Source of the DNA: Winogradskyella sp.
GTDB taxonomy: Bacteria > Bacteroidota > Bacteroidia > Flavobacteriales > Flavobacteriaceae
NCBI GenBank assembly: GCA_028383925.1
Contig: JAOEWO010000005.1
Location: 60,803 to 124,802 of the forward strand
DNA length: 64,000 nt
Direction of reading: 5' to 3'
Part shown: positions 16,793 through 24,884 of the stretch, one piece after another
Position numbering within the stretch: position 1 is the stretch's first letter
Layout: every line of letters begins with the position of its first letter
Translations under genes and position numbers: made by a program
Notes under the pieces: model-generated
Told to the model about the DNA's origin: nothing
What the model saw: only the letters and a program-made list of their open reading frames with translations
Databases searched by the model: none

Positions 16793-18673
16793 ATGCTTAA
16801 GCAAGATCAAGATATTTTTAATATTTTATTAGAGTCCGTTTCTGAGGGAGTTATTATTGTTGATAATTTGAGACATATAGTTGATCTTAATGGAGCTGCC
16901 GAAACGATTTTTGGATACAACAAAAGTGAGCTTTTGCAGCAAGAGTTAGATGTTTTGATACCTTCTAATTACCATAAAAAACACGCCCAACATTTTAAGT
17001 CTTTTATAAAAGATGGCAAAAAGCGGAGTATGGGTGAAGCTTCTGATATTTACGGTTTAAAAAAAACGGGAGATATTATAGATATAGAAGTTGAGTTAAG
17101 CCCTTTTGTTATCTATGATAAGACTTATGTTATGGCTCTTGTTAAAGATGTTTCGAGGGTAAAGGAGATTGAAAAAAACTTAATGCTAAAAAGTAGTGCA
17201 CTTCAATCTGCAAGTAATGGTATAATTATAACCGATGCTTTAAAAGACGATAATCCTATTATTTATTTTAATGCAGCTTTTCAGAAACTTACAGGCTACT
17301 CTAGTAATGAAATACTTAACTATAATTGTAGATTTTTACAAGGAATAGACACAGACCAAAAGCCATTAGTATTATTAAGGCAAGCTATAAAAGAAGGAGA
17401 AAGTTGCCAAATAACTATTAGAAACTATAAAAAAGACGGCTCTCTTTTTTGGAACAACCTCTACGTTATGCCTATTATTAATAATAAGGGTATTGTAACA
17501 CATTTTATTGGAATTCAGAACGATGTTACAGAAAGAAAAAGAGCAGAAGCAGAGCGTAATCATTTAGCAACAATTTTTGATGAATCTCTAAATGAAATTT
17601 ATGTTTTTGATACCCATTCTTTAAAATTTATTAACGTTAATTATGGTGCACAAAAAAACATAGGTTACACACTTAATGAGCTAAGACAAATGACGCCTTT
17701 AGACTTAAAAATACAAGATAACGAAGTAGCATTTAGAAAAACAATTGAAACACTTCTTAATAAAAATGTAGAAAAAATAGAATTAGAAACTTCGCACCAA
17801 CGTAAGGATGGCTCAATTTACCCAGTAGAAATGCATTTGCAGCTCTCTAACTTAGGCGATAAAGATGTCTTTGTTGCTATTATATTAGACATTACAGAGC
17901 GTAAAAATTACACTACAAAACTTGAAAAAGAAGTTGAAGAACGCACACAACAACTTAAAGTAGCACTTGCAAAAGAGAAGGAGTTAAATGAGTTAAAAAC
18001 TAAGTTTCTATCTTTAGTATCGCATGAGTTTAAAACCCCTTTAAGTGGTATTTTAACTTCGTCTGTTTTATTGAGTAAATACAAATTAACCGAACACCAA
18101 GAGAAAAGAGATAAGCATATAAAAACCATATCAGACAAGGTACTTTACCTTAATAATATATTAAATGATTTCTTGTCCTTAGAAAAACTTGAAACCGGTA
18201 AGTTAAATTATAGTTTTACTCATTTTAAGTTAAGTAAAGTTTTAGATGAAGTCATTTATAATGCCAATATGCTACTTAAAAAAGGCCAATCTATAAAATA
18301 CCCAAGTAATATTGATGATCTTTCGCTCTATCAAGATGAAAAAACGATAGCACTAATACTTACTAATTTAATTAATAATGCCATTATATACTCGCCAGCG
18401 CATACGTCCATTTCTATAGCTGTTACAGCGCATAAAGCGCAAACTACAATTAAGATTAAAGACCAAGGTATTGGTATACCACTAAAAGATCAGAAAAGTA
18501 TTTTTGAGCGTTACTTTAGAGCCGAAAATGTAATTAACACACAAGGCACAGGTATAGGCTTAAATATTGTTAAAAACCATTTAGAAAACATTGGTGGTAC
18601 TATTAATTTTGAAAGTGAAGAACATAATGGTACCACATTTACAATAACATTCCCTAATACCGTAAAACAATGA
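16793..18673 (+). CDS. LOV-domain hybrid-free sensor histidine kinase (PAS-LOV-PAS-HK)
   Basis: 626 residues, no membrane segment, so a soluble cytoplasmic sensor. PAS1 (about 8-125). LOV domain (about 133-247) with the full photoactive set: flavin-adduct Cys179 in NCRFLQ, the Asn residues of NYKKDG and FWNN, and the Gln of GIQNDVTERK. A third PAS (about 255-370) and a coiled coil follow. The HisKA domain has phospho-acceptor His411 in SHEFKTPL. The HATPase part shows the N box TNLINNA, G1 DQGIGIP and G2 GTGIGL. Its stop overlaps the start of the response regulator (ATGA), so the two form a pair. Expected: blue light forms a flavin-Cys adduct that changes kinase activity. PAS1 His64 aligns with the heme-ligand His of FixL, but the heme-pocket Arg is replaced by Ser. 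Confidence 0.9.
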   Translation: MLKQDQDIFNILLESVSEGVIIVDNLRHIVDLNGAAETIFGYNKSELLQQELDVLIPSNYHKKHAQHFKSFIKDGKKRSMGEASDIYGLKKTGDIIDIEVELSPFVIYDKTYVMALVKDVSRVKEIEKNLMLKSSALQSASNGIIITDALKDDNPIIYFNAAFQKLTGYSSNEILNYNCRFLQGIDTDQKPLVLLRQAIKEGESCQITIRNYKKDGSLFWNNLYVMPIINNKGIVTHFIGIQNDVTERKRAEAERNHLATIFDESLNEIYVFDTHSLKFINVNYGAQKNIGYTLNELRQMTPLDLKIQDNEVAFRKTIETLLNKNVEKIELETSHQRKDGSIYPVEMHLQLSNLGDKDVFVAIILDITERKNYTTKLEKEVEERTQQLKVALAKEKELNELKTKFLSLVSHEFKTPLSGILTSSVLLSKYKLTEHQEKRDKHIKTISDKVLYLNNILNDFLSLEKLETGKLNYSFTHFKLSKVLDEVIYNANMLLKKGQSIKYPSNIDDLSLYQDEKTIALILTNLINNAIIYSPAHTSISIAVTAHKAQTTIKIKDQGIGIPLKDQKSIFERYFRAENVINTQGTGIGLNIVKNHLENIGGTINFESEEHNGTTFTITFPNTVKQ

Positions 18674-19725
18674 AAACAATCTTAATTATTGAAGACGACA
18701 CCGTATTAAGAGAAAATACAGCAGAATTGTTAGAAATTTCTAATTACAATGTTATTACCGCTGCTAACGGAAAAATTGGTGCAGATATAGCAAAAAAACA
18801 CCTCCCAGATGTTGTTGTTTGCGATATTATGATGCCAGAGTTAGATGGTTATGGCACATTAAAAGTTTTATCAGAGAACACCAAAACTAAACACATTCCA
18901 TTTATCTTTTTGTCTGCAAAAACAGAACACAAAGATGTGCGTAAAGGGATGAATTTAGGGGCAGATGATTATATCACAAAACCCTTTAGCGAAGATGATC
19001 TAATTAGTGCTATTGAGAGCCGATTAGCAAAAGTTTCTATCTTAAAAGAATCGTATGCTAATAAACCATTTTCGCAAAAAAAAGAAAGGAGGCAAGAACT
19101 AAAAACGATTAATGATTTAAAAAACTTTTTTGATGATAATGGCACAAGTTTTAATTTTGAAAAAGACACCAATATTTATCGTGAAGGTGACCATTCTAAT
19201 TATATCTATCTAATAAATAAAGGAACTATTAAATGTCATCAAATAGATGAGCAAGGTAAAGAACTTGTTACAACGCTTTACAAAGAAGACGATTTGTTTG
19301 GCTATTCTTCTTTTACCAATAACCAAACACATAAAGAAACTGCTACTGCAATTGCAGATGTTGAGTTGGTAGGTGTTTCTATTATAGAATTTAATAATAT
19401 ATTAGAGAATAACCATAGAGTGGCTCTAGAGCTTGTGCAATTACTCTCAAAGGATCTTTTGGTATTAAAAACGCAATTATTAGAAATGGCTTATGGTTCT
19501 GTAAATAAAAAAACAGCAGCGACTATTTTAAAGTTTGCAGAAAAAATTAATCGTAAACCAGAAGACCCTATTAAAATATCGCGAAGCGATTTGGCTAGTG
19601 TTGCTGGTATAGCTACAGAAACCTTAATAAGAGCCTTAACAGGTTTAAAAAAAGAAGGTATTATTACAGCTGACGGAAGAAATATTAAAATTTTAGATCT
19701 AGAAAAACTAAAACGTATTAGTTAA
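18670..19725 (+). CDS. Response regulator with CRP/FNR-type DNA-binding output
   Basis: 351 residues. Receiver domain 1-120 with acidic pocket Glu8/Asp9/Asp10, phospho-acceptor Asp52 (VVVCDIMMPELDG) and the conserved Lys in YITKPF. A linker is followed by a cyclic-nucleotide-like beta roll (about 150-270) and a CRP-type winged helix (about 290-351). Recognition helix ATETLIRAL has Glu317 and Arg321 where CRP and FNR place the residues that read TGA/TCA. No Cys cluster, so not an iron-sulfur FNR. It looks like FixJ receiver and FixK DNA-binding part in one chain. Translationally coupled to the LOV kinase. Likely regulator of the box A promoters around it (inference). Confidence 0.9.
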   Translation: MKTILIIEDDTVLRENTAELLEISNYNVITAANGKIGADIAKKHLPDVVVCDIMMPELDGYGTLKVLSENTKTKHIPFIFLSAKTEHKDVRKGMNLGADDYITKPFSEDDLISAIESRLAKVSILKESYANKPFSQKKERRQELKTINDLKNFFDDNGTSFNFEKDTNIYREGDHSNYIYLINKGTIKCHQIDEQGKELVTTLYKEDDLFGYSSFTNNQTHKETATAIADVELVGVSIIEFNNILENNHRVALELVQLLSKDLLVLKTQLLEMAYGSVNKKTAATILKFAEKINRKPEDPIKISRSDLASVAGIATETLIRALTGLKKEGIITADGRNIKILDLEKLKRIS

Positions 19726-19745
19726 TTCTAAAACTTATTTTAAAA

Positions 19746-19788
19746 TGACTTTTATCATTTTTAGAATCACATCTTAACTATAAATTTG
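19746..19788 (+). promoter_or_regulatory. Box A promoter of usp gene 1
   Basis: TGACTTTTATCA (19746-19757), then perfect -7 element TAAATTTG (19781-19788) after 23 nt. Inferred start about 19793, leader about 17 nt. Confidence 0.75.
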
Positions 19789-19809
19789 TTTTTGTTAAGA
19801 TGGTGCTAA

Positions 19810-20670
19810 ATGAATAATATACTACTGCCAACAGATTTTTCAGAAAATTCATGGAATGCCATAAAATATGCCATCCGTTTTTTTGAAACTAAAGATTGTA
19901 ATTTTTATATATTGCATGTGAGTAGGTTAGCTAATGTTTTGTCTAATAATACACCTTTAGTTTTAGATGAGGATTTAATTAATGAATTGTACATAACGCC
20001 TGCAAAACAAAAATTAAGCGCTGTTTTAAAACAAATTTCACAAGCCGCTTTAAATTATAAAAATCATAAATTTTATACCCTAACCGATTATGGTTTTTTT
20101 ATAGATTCTGTACGTAAAAGTGTCGAAGAAAAAGATATAGATTGCATTGTAATGGGTACAAAAGGTGCCACAGGATTAAAAAAAATAATTTTAGGTACAA
20201 ATACTGCAGACATTATAACCAAAGTAAAATGTAATGTATTGGCTGTGCCAGAAAATGCAGAATTTGTAAGGCTTAAGGAAATGGCGTTTCCAACAGACTT
20301 TTCTTTATCTCATAATCTTCAAGTTTTACAACCTGTTTTAGAGATTCTTAATCAGTATAAAGCCGCATTAAGTATTCTTCATATTAGCAAAAAAAAGGCG
20401 ATTTTAAATGCAGAGCAAAAAAAAAATAAAGAATTGTTACAAGAGTACTTTATGTATAACCAATTTACATTTAGTTACTTAGTGAATAAAAAAGTAGAAG
20501 ATGCTATACAGTGTTTTGTACAAAGTAGAGCTATAGATATGATTTGTATGGTGGCTAAAAATCTAAATTACTTTCAGCAAATCTTGTTTCACTCAAAAGT
20601 AGAAGCTATAAGTTATCATACAGATATACCATTTTTAGTCTTACACGAAAAAAACACATATTATGGATAA
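19810..20670 (+). CDS. Universal stress protein, two UspA domains
   Basis: 286 residues, cytoplasmic. N-terminal Usp domain (1-150) opens ILLPTDFSENSWNAIKYA and carries the nucleotide motif MGTKGATGLKKIILGTNTADII. The C-terminal Usp domain (about 155-286) has lost that motif and instead has VAKNLNYFQQILFHSKVEA, a feature shared by its paralogues here. First of five related genes in 19810-29093. Expressed from its own box A promoter and overlapping the next gene by 8 bases. Confidence 0.93.
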   Translation: MNNILLPTDFSENSWNAIKYAIRFFETKDCNFYILHVSRLANVLSNNTPLVLDEDLINELYITPAKQKLSAVLKQISQAALNYKNHKFYTLTDYGFFIDSVRKSVEEKDIDCIVMGTKGATGLKKIILGTNTADIITKVKCNVLAVPENAEFVRLKEMAFPTDFSLSHNLQVLQPVLEILNQYKAALSILHISKKKAILNAEQKKNKELLQEYFMYNQFTFSYLVNKKVEDAIQCFVQSRAIDMICMVAKNLNYFQQILFHSKVEAISYHTDIPFLVLHEKNTYYG

Positions 20671-21049
20671 TTCAATTGTATTAGCAAAGTTTTGGGGTTG
20701 GTATCTTATTATTTTCTTTTTTATTCTAAGCCTTAACCCTAAACGTATAAAGCAAATCTTTAACGATTTAAAAGACGAAAAGTTTTTAATTATTTTCGCT
20801 TTCTTAGCCATAATTGTAGGGCTGCTAAATAGTATATTTCATAATATTTGGGAGCTTAATTATAAACTAATTATAACCCTAATTGGTTGGTCTTCTTTGT
20901 GTATTGGGTTGGCATTATTTGTGCTTCCAAAGCAGACGGTTTCTTGGTTAGAGTTTCTTAATATAAAGTTGGTACAAGTCTTATATATGCTTCTGTTTTT
21001 TGTAGGTATTTATTTATTAAATACCGTCTACGGCATTGTACTTGTTTAA
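20663..21049 (+). CDS. Small four-helix membrane protein
   Basis: 128 residues with about four membrane segments (WGWYLIIFFFILSL; FLIIFAFLAIIVGLL; LIITLIGWSSLCIGLALFVL; VLYMLLFFVGIYLL). Conserved-looking polar spots are the basic loop NPKRIKQIFNDLKDEK and SIFHNIWEL between the helices. Family not recognised. Its start overlaps the end of usp gene 1 by 8 bases, so it belongs to the same box A transcript and may act with that stress protein at the membrane. Confidence 0.75.
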   Translation: MDNSIVLAKFWGWYLIIFFFILSLNPKRIKQIFNDLKDEKFLIIFAFLAIIVGLLNSIFHNIWELNYKLIITLIGWSSLCIGLALFVLPKQTVSWLEFLNIKLVQVLYMLLFFVGIYLLNTVYGIVLV

Positions 21050-21065
21050 ATTTTAAATAGTTACA

Positions 21066-21108
21066 TGATAAATATCATTTTACAAAACCTGGTCTCTATT
21101 TATCTTTG
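21066..21108 (+). promoter_or_regulatory. Box A promoter of the predicted small RNA
   Basis: TGATAAATATCA (21066-21077), then -7 element TATCTTTG (21101-21108) after 23 nt, a perfect TAnnTTTG match. Inferred start at 21113. Unlike the other box A promoters, no start codon of a normal gene follows within 30 nt. Confidence 0.72.
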
Positions 21109-21112
21109 TTGT

Positions 21113-21205
21113 GTCGTTTAAAACCGACTAAGGAAAATGGGGATTTTCTTTACATTGCTATTAATCAGAAAAGAAGCTAAACTAATTGTTTAGCTTCTTT
21201 TTTTT
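21113..21205 (+). ncRNA. Predicted small RNA (about 93 nt)
   Basis: A complete transcription unit lies between two protein genes. It has the box A promoter above, a body with two hairpins, and a strong intrinsic terminator. Hairpin 1: GTCG (21113-21116) with CGAC (21125-21128). Hairpin 2: AGGAAAAT / ATTTTCTT (21131-21150, one G-U) with an exposed GGGG loop. Terminator at 21171-21205. The start of the next usp gene is 139 nt further and has its own box A promoter, so this is not its leader. An 18-codon ORF (21137-21193) exists but ends inside the terminator stem; I prefer non-coding. No known RNA family recognised. Confidence 0.65.
21171..21205 (+). terminator. Intrinsic terminator of the small RNA
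   Basis: Perfect 12-bp stem AAGAAGCTAAAC (21171-21182) / GTTTAGCTTCTT (21188-21199), 5-nt loop, followed by a run of T to 21205. Confidence 0.85.
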
Positions 21206-21275
21206 ACCGATTGATACCGCCAAAAAAGTTTTAAATTATTTACGGAAATCCATTCTTTTTTTATCCTCATTCGTC

Positions 21276-21318
21276 TGATATATATCATTGTTTTTACATC
21301 AGCTACACTTTAATTTTA
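21276..21318 (+). promoter_or_regulatory. Box A promoter of usp genes 2 and 3
   Basis: TGATATATATCA (21276-21287, full palindrome), then -7 element TAATTTTA (21311-21318) after 23 nt. Inferred start about 21323, leader about 21 nt. Confidence 0.75.
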
Positions 21319-21343
21319 CTAACCTTCATAAAAACCTATAATT

Positions 21344-22192
21344 ATGCTATCGATACTGCTTCCTACAGATTTTTCTAAGAATGCTATGAATGCAATTACG
21401 TATGCTTTACTTTTTTTAAAACAGCAAGAGGTGCAATTTTATATTATGAATGCTTGTAAGAATCAACTCTACAACTATAATGATGTGGTAACAGACAAAA
21501 TGATAACTACGGTTTTAAGGACTATTAAAAACGAATCTCAACAAAATTTAGAAAACGTATTACATACCATTAAAGAAATTGCACCTAATTCTAAATTTAC
21601 TTTTCATACTATTTCATCTAACAACACACTCGTTGAAGAGGCAAATACTATAGCAGATGAAAAAAATATAGATTTAATTGTTATGGGAACAAAAGGTAAA
21701 TCTAATAACCGCAATATGGTATTTGGTAGCCAAACATTTCAGGTATTAAAGTATGTGTGTTGCCCTGTATTGGCAATACCAGCGGGTTATACAAATACAC
21801 AACCAAAACGCATTTTGTTTCCTACAAATTTCTTAATGCCTTATAAAGCTAGAGAATTAAAATTACTAGCACTATTAGCAAAATTAAACCAAAGTCATAT
21901 AGAGTTATTATACATTTCTATAAGCAACAAGCTATCTCGAAGACAAGAACAAAATAATGGTTTTATAAAAGAGGCACTACAAGATAATACGGTACAATTT
22001 TCTATAAATAATGGTGAAAAATTAGAAGAAACTATTATCAATTATGTTAAAGAAAAAAACATAGATATGATAACCATGGTAAATACAAAGCATTCATTTT
22101 TAGAAGATATGTTATTTCCTTCTGCAATAGATAATGTGGGTTTAGAATTAAACATACCATTATTAGCCATGCAAAACACACATCGCAACTAA
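21344..22192 (+). CDS. Universal stress protein, two UspA domains
   Basis: 282 residues. N-terminal Usp domain begins MLSILLPTDFSKNAMNAITYA and has the nucleotide-loop sequence VMGTKGKSNNRNMVFGSQTF, with the middle Gly replaced by Ser. The degenerate C-terminal domain carries MVNTKHSFLEDMLFPSA. Followed 18 nt later by the next usp gene without an obvious promoter, so the two form an operon. Confidence 0.93.
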   Translation: MLSILLPTDFSKNAMNAITYALLFLKQQEVQFYIMNACKNQLYNYNDVVTDKMITTVLRTIKNESQQNLENVLHTIKEIAPNSKFTFHTISSNNTLVEEANTIADEKNIDLIVMGTKGKSNNRNMVFGSQTFQVLKYVCCPVLAIPAGYTNTQPKRILFPTNFLMPYKARELKLLALLAKLNQSHIELLYISISNKLSRRQEQNNGFIKEALQDNTVQFSINNGEKLEETIINYVKEKNIDMITMVNTKHSFLEDMLFPSAIDNVGLELNIPLLAMQNTHRN

Positions 22193-22210
22193 ATTAATAT
22201 ATATAACATT

Positions 22211-23056
22211 ATGAAACATATTCTTTTACCAACAGATTTTTCTGATAATTCTTTGAATGCTATTACCTATGCTATTCAACTCTATAAAGATAAATTATGT
22301 ACTTTTTATTTGTTTAATACTTATACGCCAATAATTTATAATGTAGAACATGTTTTGGGTTATACTGCGCAATACGAATTGGGCGACACGATAAGAAATG
22401 CGTCGCAAGAAAATTTAAAAGAATTAAAAACTAAATTAAAACAAGAATTTCCTAATAATACCAATCACAAATTTAAAACGCTCTCTAGATTTAATACTTT
22501 AGTATCTGGTATAAAAGAATTTTTAGACACCCAAGAAACAGACCTTATAATTATGGGTACTAAAGGGGTAACAGGTGCTGCAGAAGTTTTATTTGGCACA
22601 AATACAGTGCATGTGTTTAAAGAAATTAAATGCCCTGTTTTGGCTATTCCGTCAAATTTTGAATATGAAAATCCGCACGAGGTACTCTTTCCTACAGACT
22701 TAGAAATAAACTATAATAATACCCAACTTAATGTACTTAAAGAAATTGCAATTGCTAAAAACTCTAGAATTAATGCCATGCATGTGGCAACGGGTTATGA
22801 TCTTACAGAGCAGCAAATAAGTAATAAATTAGAGTTAGAAGCATTTTTTAAAGAGACCTCTTTTCTTTACCACGAGTTAAAAAGTAAAAATGTTTCTGAG
22901 GCAATTAATCAATTTCAGATTAAGGCAAAAATTAATCTATTAGCAATGATTAATAACAAACATTCATTTTTCGAAAACCTATTTTTTCAATCTAAGCTCA
23001 ATCAAATTGGGTTTCATTTAAATATTCCGTTTTTAGTAATACCAGCTTTCAAATAA
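22211..23056 (+). CDS. Universal stress protein, two UspA domains
   Basis: 281 residues. Opens MKHILLPTDFSDNSLNAITYA; full nucleotide motif MGTKGVTGAAEVLFGTNTV in the first domain, degenerate second domain with MINNKHSFFENLFFQSK. Second gene of the operon begun at 21344. After it, 126 nt contain the next box A promoter. Confidence 0.93.
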   Translation: MKHILLPTDFSDNSLNAITYAIQLYKDKLCTFYLFNTYTPIIYNVEHVLGYTAQYELGDTIRNASQENLKELKTKLKQEFPNNTNHKFKTLSRFNTLVSGIKEFLDTQETDLIIMGTKGVTGAAEVLFGTNTVHVFKEIKCPVLAIPSNFEYENPHEVLFPTDLEINYNNTQLNVLKEIAIAKNSRINAMHVATGYDLTEQQISNKLELEAFFKETSFLYHELKSKNVSEAINQFQIKAKINLLAMINNKHSFFENLFFQSKLNQIGFHLNIPFLVIPAFK

Positions 23057-23114
23057 AACTTAATGCCTATTTAATTTGTACTTAAAGGTTGTTTTTTGTT
23101 TGTGGTTATTAATC

Positions 23115-23157
23115 TGATATATATCATTTCAGTATTTAAATATCAGAATTAATTTTA
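23115..23157 (+). promoter_or_regulatory. Box A promoter of usp gene 4 and the nuclease genes
   Basis: TGATATATATCA (23115-23126), then -7 element TAATTTTA (23150-23157) after 23 nt. Inferred start about 23162, leader about 21 nt. Probably drives 23183-26267. Confidence 0.75.
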
Positions 23158-23182
23158 ATAAAATAAGTTATCTATTAAGACT

Positions 23183-24037
23183 ATGAAACATAAAATTTTG
23201 CTTCCAACAGACTTTTCAACAAATTCTTTAAAAGCGATTAATTACGCTAGAGAATTATACAAAAATGAGCCATGTGATTTTTATCTATTAAATGTGTTTT
23301 CTATTACAGATAATGTTTTTGAAAGCTTAATTAATATGGAGCCTGGCAGCGCGTTATACGAAACTGCCAAGCTAAATTCTGAAAATGGTTTAGCAAAAGT
23401 TAATGATATAATAACCATGAGCGACACGGTGCACACCAAGCATCATTTTAATGTTATTTCTCAATTTAATACTGTGGTTGAAGCCATAAAGACTGTTGTA
23501 GAAAATAAGGATATTGAAATGGTTATAATGGGTACTAAAGGTGAGACATACCCTAGAACAAAAGGGTTTGGTAGTACAGCGATTAAGGTTATGGAGAATG
23601 TGCGTAATTGCCCTGTATTAGTGGTGCCCGAAAGTACAAAAATAGAATTACCAAAAGAGATAGTATTTCCTACGGATTATAAAATAAATTTTAAGAGAAG
23701 AGAGCTTAACTATCTTATAGATCTTGTTAAAAAGTGCGATGCAACATTAGTAATACTTCATGTTAAAGAAGCCAATGAGTTAAACGAAACTCAAAAAGAA
23801 AGAAAACAATTACTAGAAGATATACTGCAAGGTGTAAATTATAAATTTCAGACCTTAACCCATAGCACCGTTTTAACAGCTTTAAATACGTTTGTTGAAA
23901 GTAGAGAAAGTGATATGGTAGCGTTTATTAATAAAAAGCATACTTTTTTTGGTAGTATTCTATCTAATGCTCTGGTAAAGGAAATATCGTTTCTATTAAA
24001 TGTTCCCATTTTAGTAATGCACGATCTAAATAATTGA
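23183..24037 (+). CDS. Universal stress protein, two UspA domains
   Basis: 284 residues. Opens HKILLPTDFSTNSLKAINYA. Its nucleotide loop is altered (MGTKGETYPRTKGFGSTAIKV), the second domain has INKKHTFFGSILSNALV. Lies 4 nt before the ATP-cone nuclease gene, so it is tightly linked to that gene and the beta-CASP gene. Confidence 0.92.
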   Translation: MKHKILLPTDFSTNSLKAINYARELYKNEPCDFYLLNVFSITDNVFESLINMEPGSALYETAKLNSENGLAKVNDIITMSDTVHTKHHFNVISQFNTVVEAIKTVVENKDIEMVIMGTKGETYPRTKGFGSTAIKVMENVRNCPVLVVPESTKIELPKEIVFPTDYKINFKRRELNYLIDLVKKCDATLVILHVKEANELNETQKERKQLLEDILQGVNYKFQTLTHSTVLTALNTFVESRESDMVAFINKKHTFFGSILSNALVKEISFLLNVPILVMHDLNN

Positions 24038-24041
24038 ACCT

Positions 24042-24884
24042 ATGGTAACAGCGCATTTTGATATTATAAAATCATCGGGTGAGCGTGCTAAGTTTTCAAT
24101 AGATAAACTACGTGCGTCTTTAAATAAAACAGGTGCTGAGAAGCTAATAGTAGATCAAATTTTAGATAAAGTAAGAGATGAATTATACCAAGGCATTACA
24201 ACAAAAGAAATCTACAATAGAGCTTTTTCGATACTCAAAAAAAAGAACAGCTATTTAGCATCTAAATATAAGCTTAAAACTGCTATTTACGAATTGGGAC
24301 CAACTGGGTTTCCTTTTGAGCGCTTTGTTGGTGCTATCTTAAAATATTCTGGCTATACTACAGTAATAGATGAAATTTTACAAGGTAAATGTGTAAGCCA
24401 TGAGATTGATATTATAGCAAATAAAGATAGTGAAACTACTTTAGTAGAATGTAAATTTCATGGTGAACAAGGTTTAAAGTGTAATGTGAAAATTCCGCTT
24501 TATATAAAGTCTAGATATGAAGATGTAAAATCGTTTTGTAATAAAAATTCTAAAAATAACATGCGTTTAGCTAAAGGTTGGGTGGTTACAAATACAAGAT
24601 TTACCCAAGATGCTTTGCAGTATGGTAAGTGCTGTGATCTGTATTTGTTAAGTTGGGATTACCCTAAAAATGACGGCTTAAAGGATAGAATAGATCGGTT
24701 GGGCTTGTACCCTGTAACGGTATCTACATTACTAACCAATAGAGAAAAAAAATTTTTATTGAGTAGAGAGGTGGTGTTGTGTAGAACATTATTAAATGAT
24801 AAATTTTACTTAGATCATCTTGGTATTTCTGAAGTTAGAAAGAAAAAAATCTTACATGAAATATCGCAATTGTGTAATTTTTAA
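24042..24884 (+). CDS. ATP-cone / Mrr-like nuclease fusion protein
   Basis: 280 residues. N-terminal ATP-cone (about 1-90: IIKSSGERAKFSIDKLRASL and ITTKEIYNRAFSILKK), the allosteric nucleotide-sensing fold of ribonucleotide reductases and NrdR. It is followed by a restriction-endonuclease-like domain (about 95-215). The PD-(D/E)XK residues are visible as Asp123 (HEIDIIAN) and Glu136-x-Lys138 (VECKFH). The C-terminus (about 220-280) is basic and helical, possibly nucleic-acid binding. No methylase or specificity gene is nearby, so it is not a classic restriction enzyme. Four nt after usp gene 4 and contiguous with the beta-CASP gene, it may be a nucleotide-gated DNA or RNA nuclease of the stress regulon. 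Confidence 0.8.
   Translation: MVTAHFDIIKSSGERAKFSIDKLRASLNKTGAEKLIVDQILDKVRDELYQGITTKEIYNRAFSILKKKNSYLASKYKLKTAIYELGPTGFPFERFVGAILKYSGYTTVIDEILQGKCVSHEIDIIANKDSETTLVECKFHGEQGLKCNVKIPLYIKSRYEDVKSFCNKNSKNNMRLAKGWVVTNTRFTQDALQYGKCCDLYLLSWDYPKNDGLKDRIDRLGLYPVTVSTLLTNREKKFLLSREVVLCRTLLNDKFYLDHLGISEVRKKKILHEISQLCNF

Noticed and set aside
21137..21193. 18-codon ORF inside the predicted small RNA
   Set aside because: Its stop lies in the terminator stem and the ATG lies inside hairpin 2; I kept it only as an alternative to the non-coding call.
24042..24884. Restriction-modification system
   Set aside because: The nuclease has a restriction-endonuclease fold but no methyltransferase or specificity gene is near, and it is fused to an ATP-cone.
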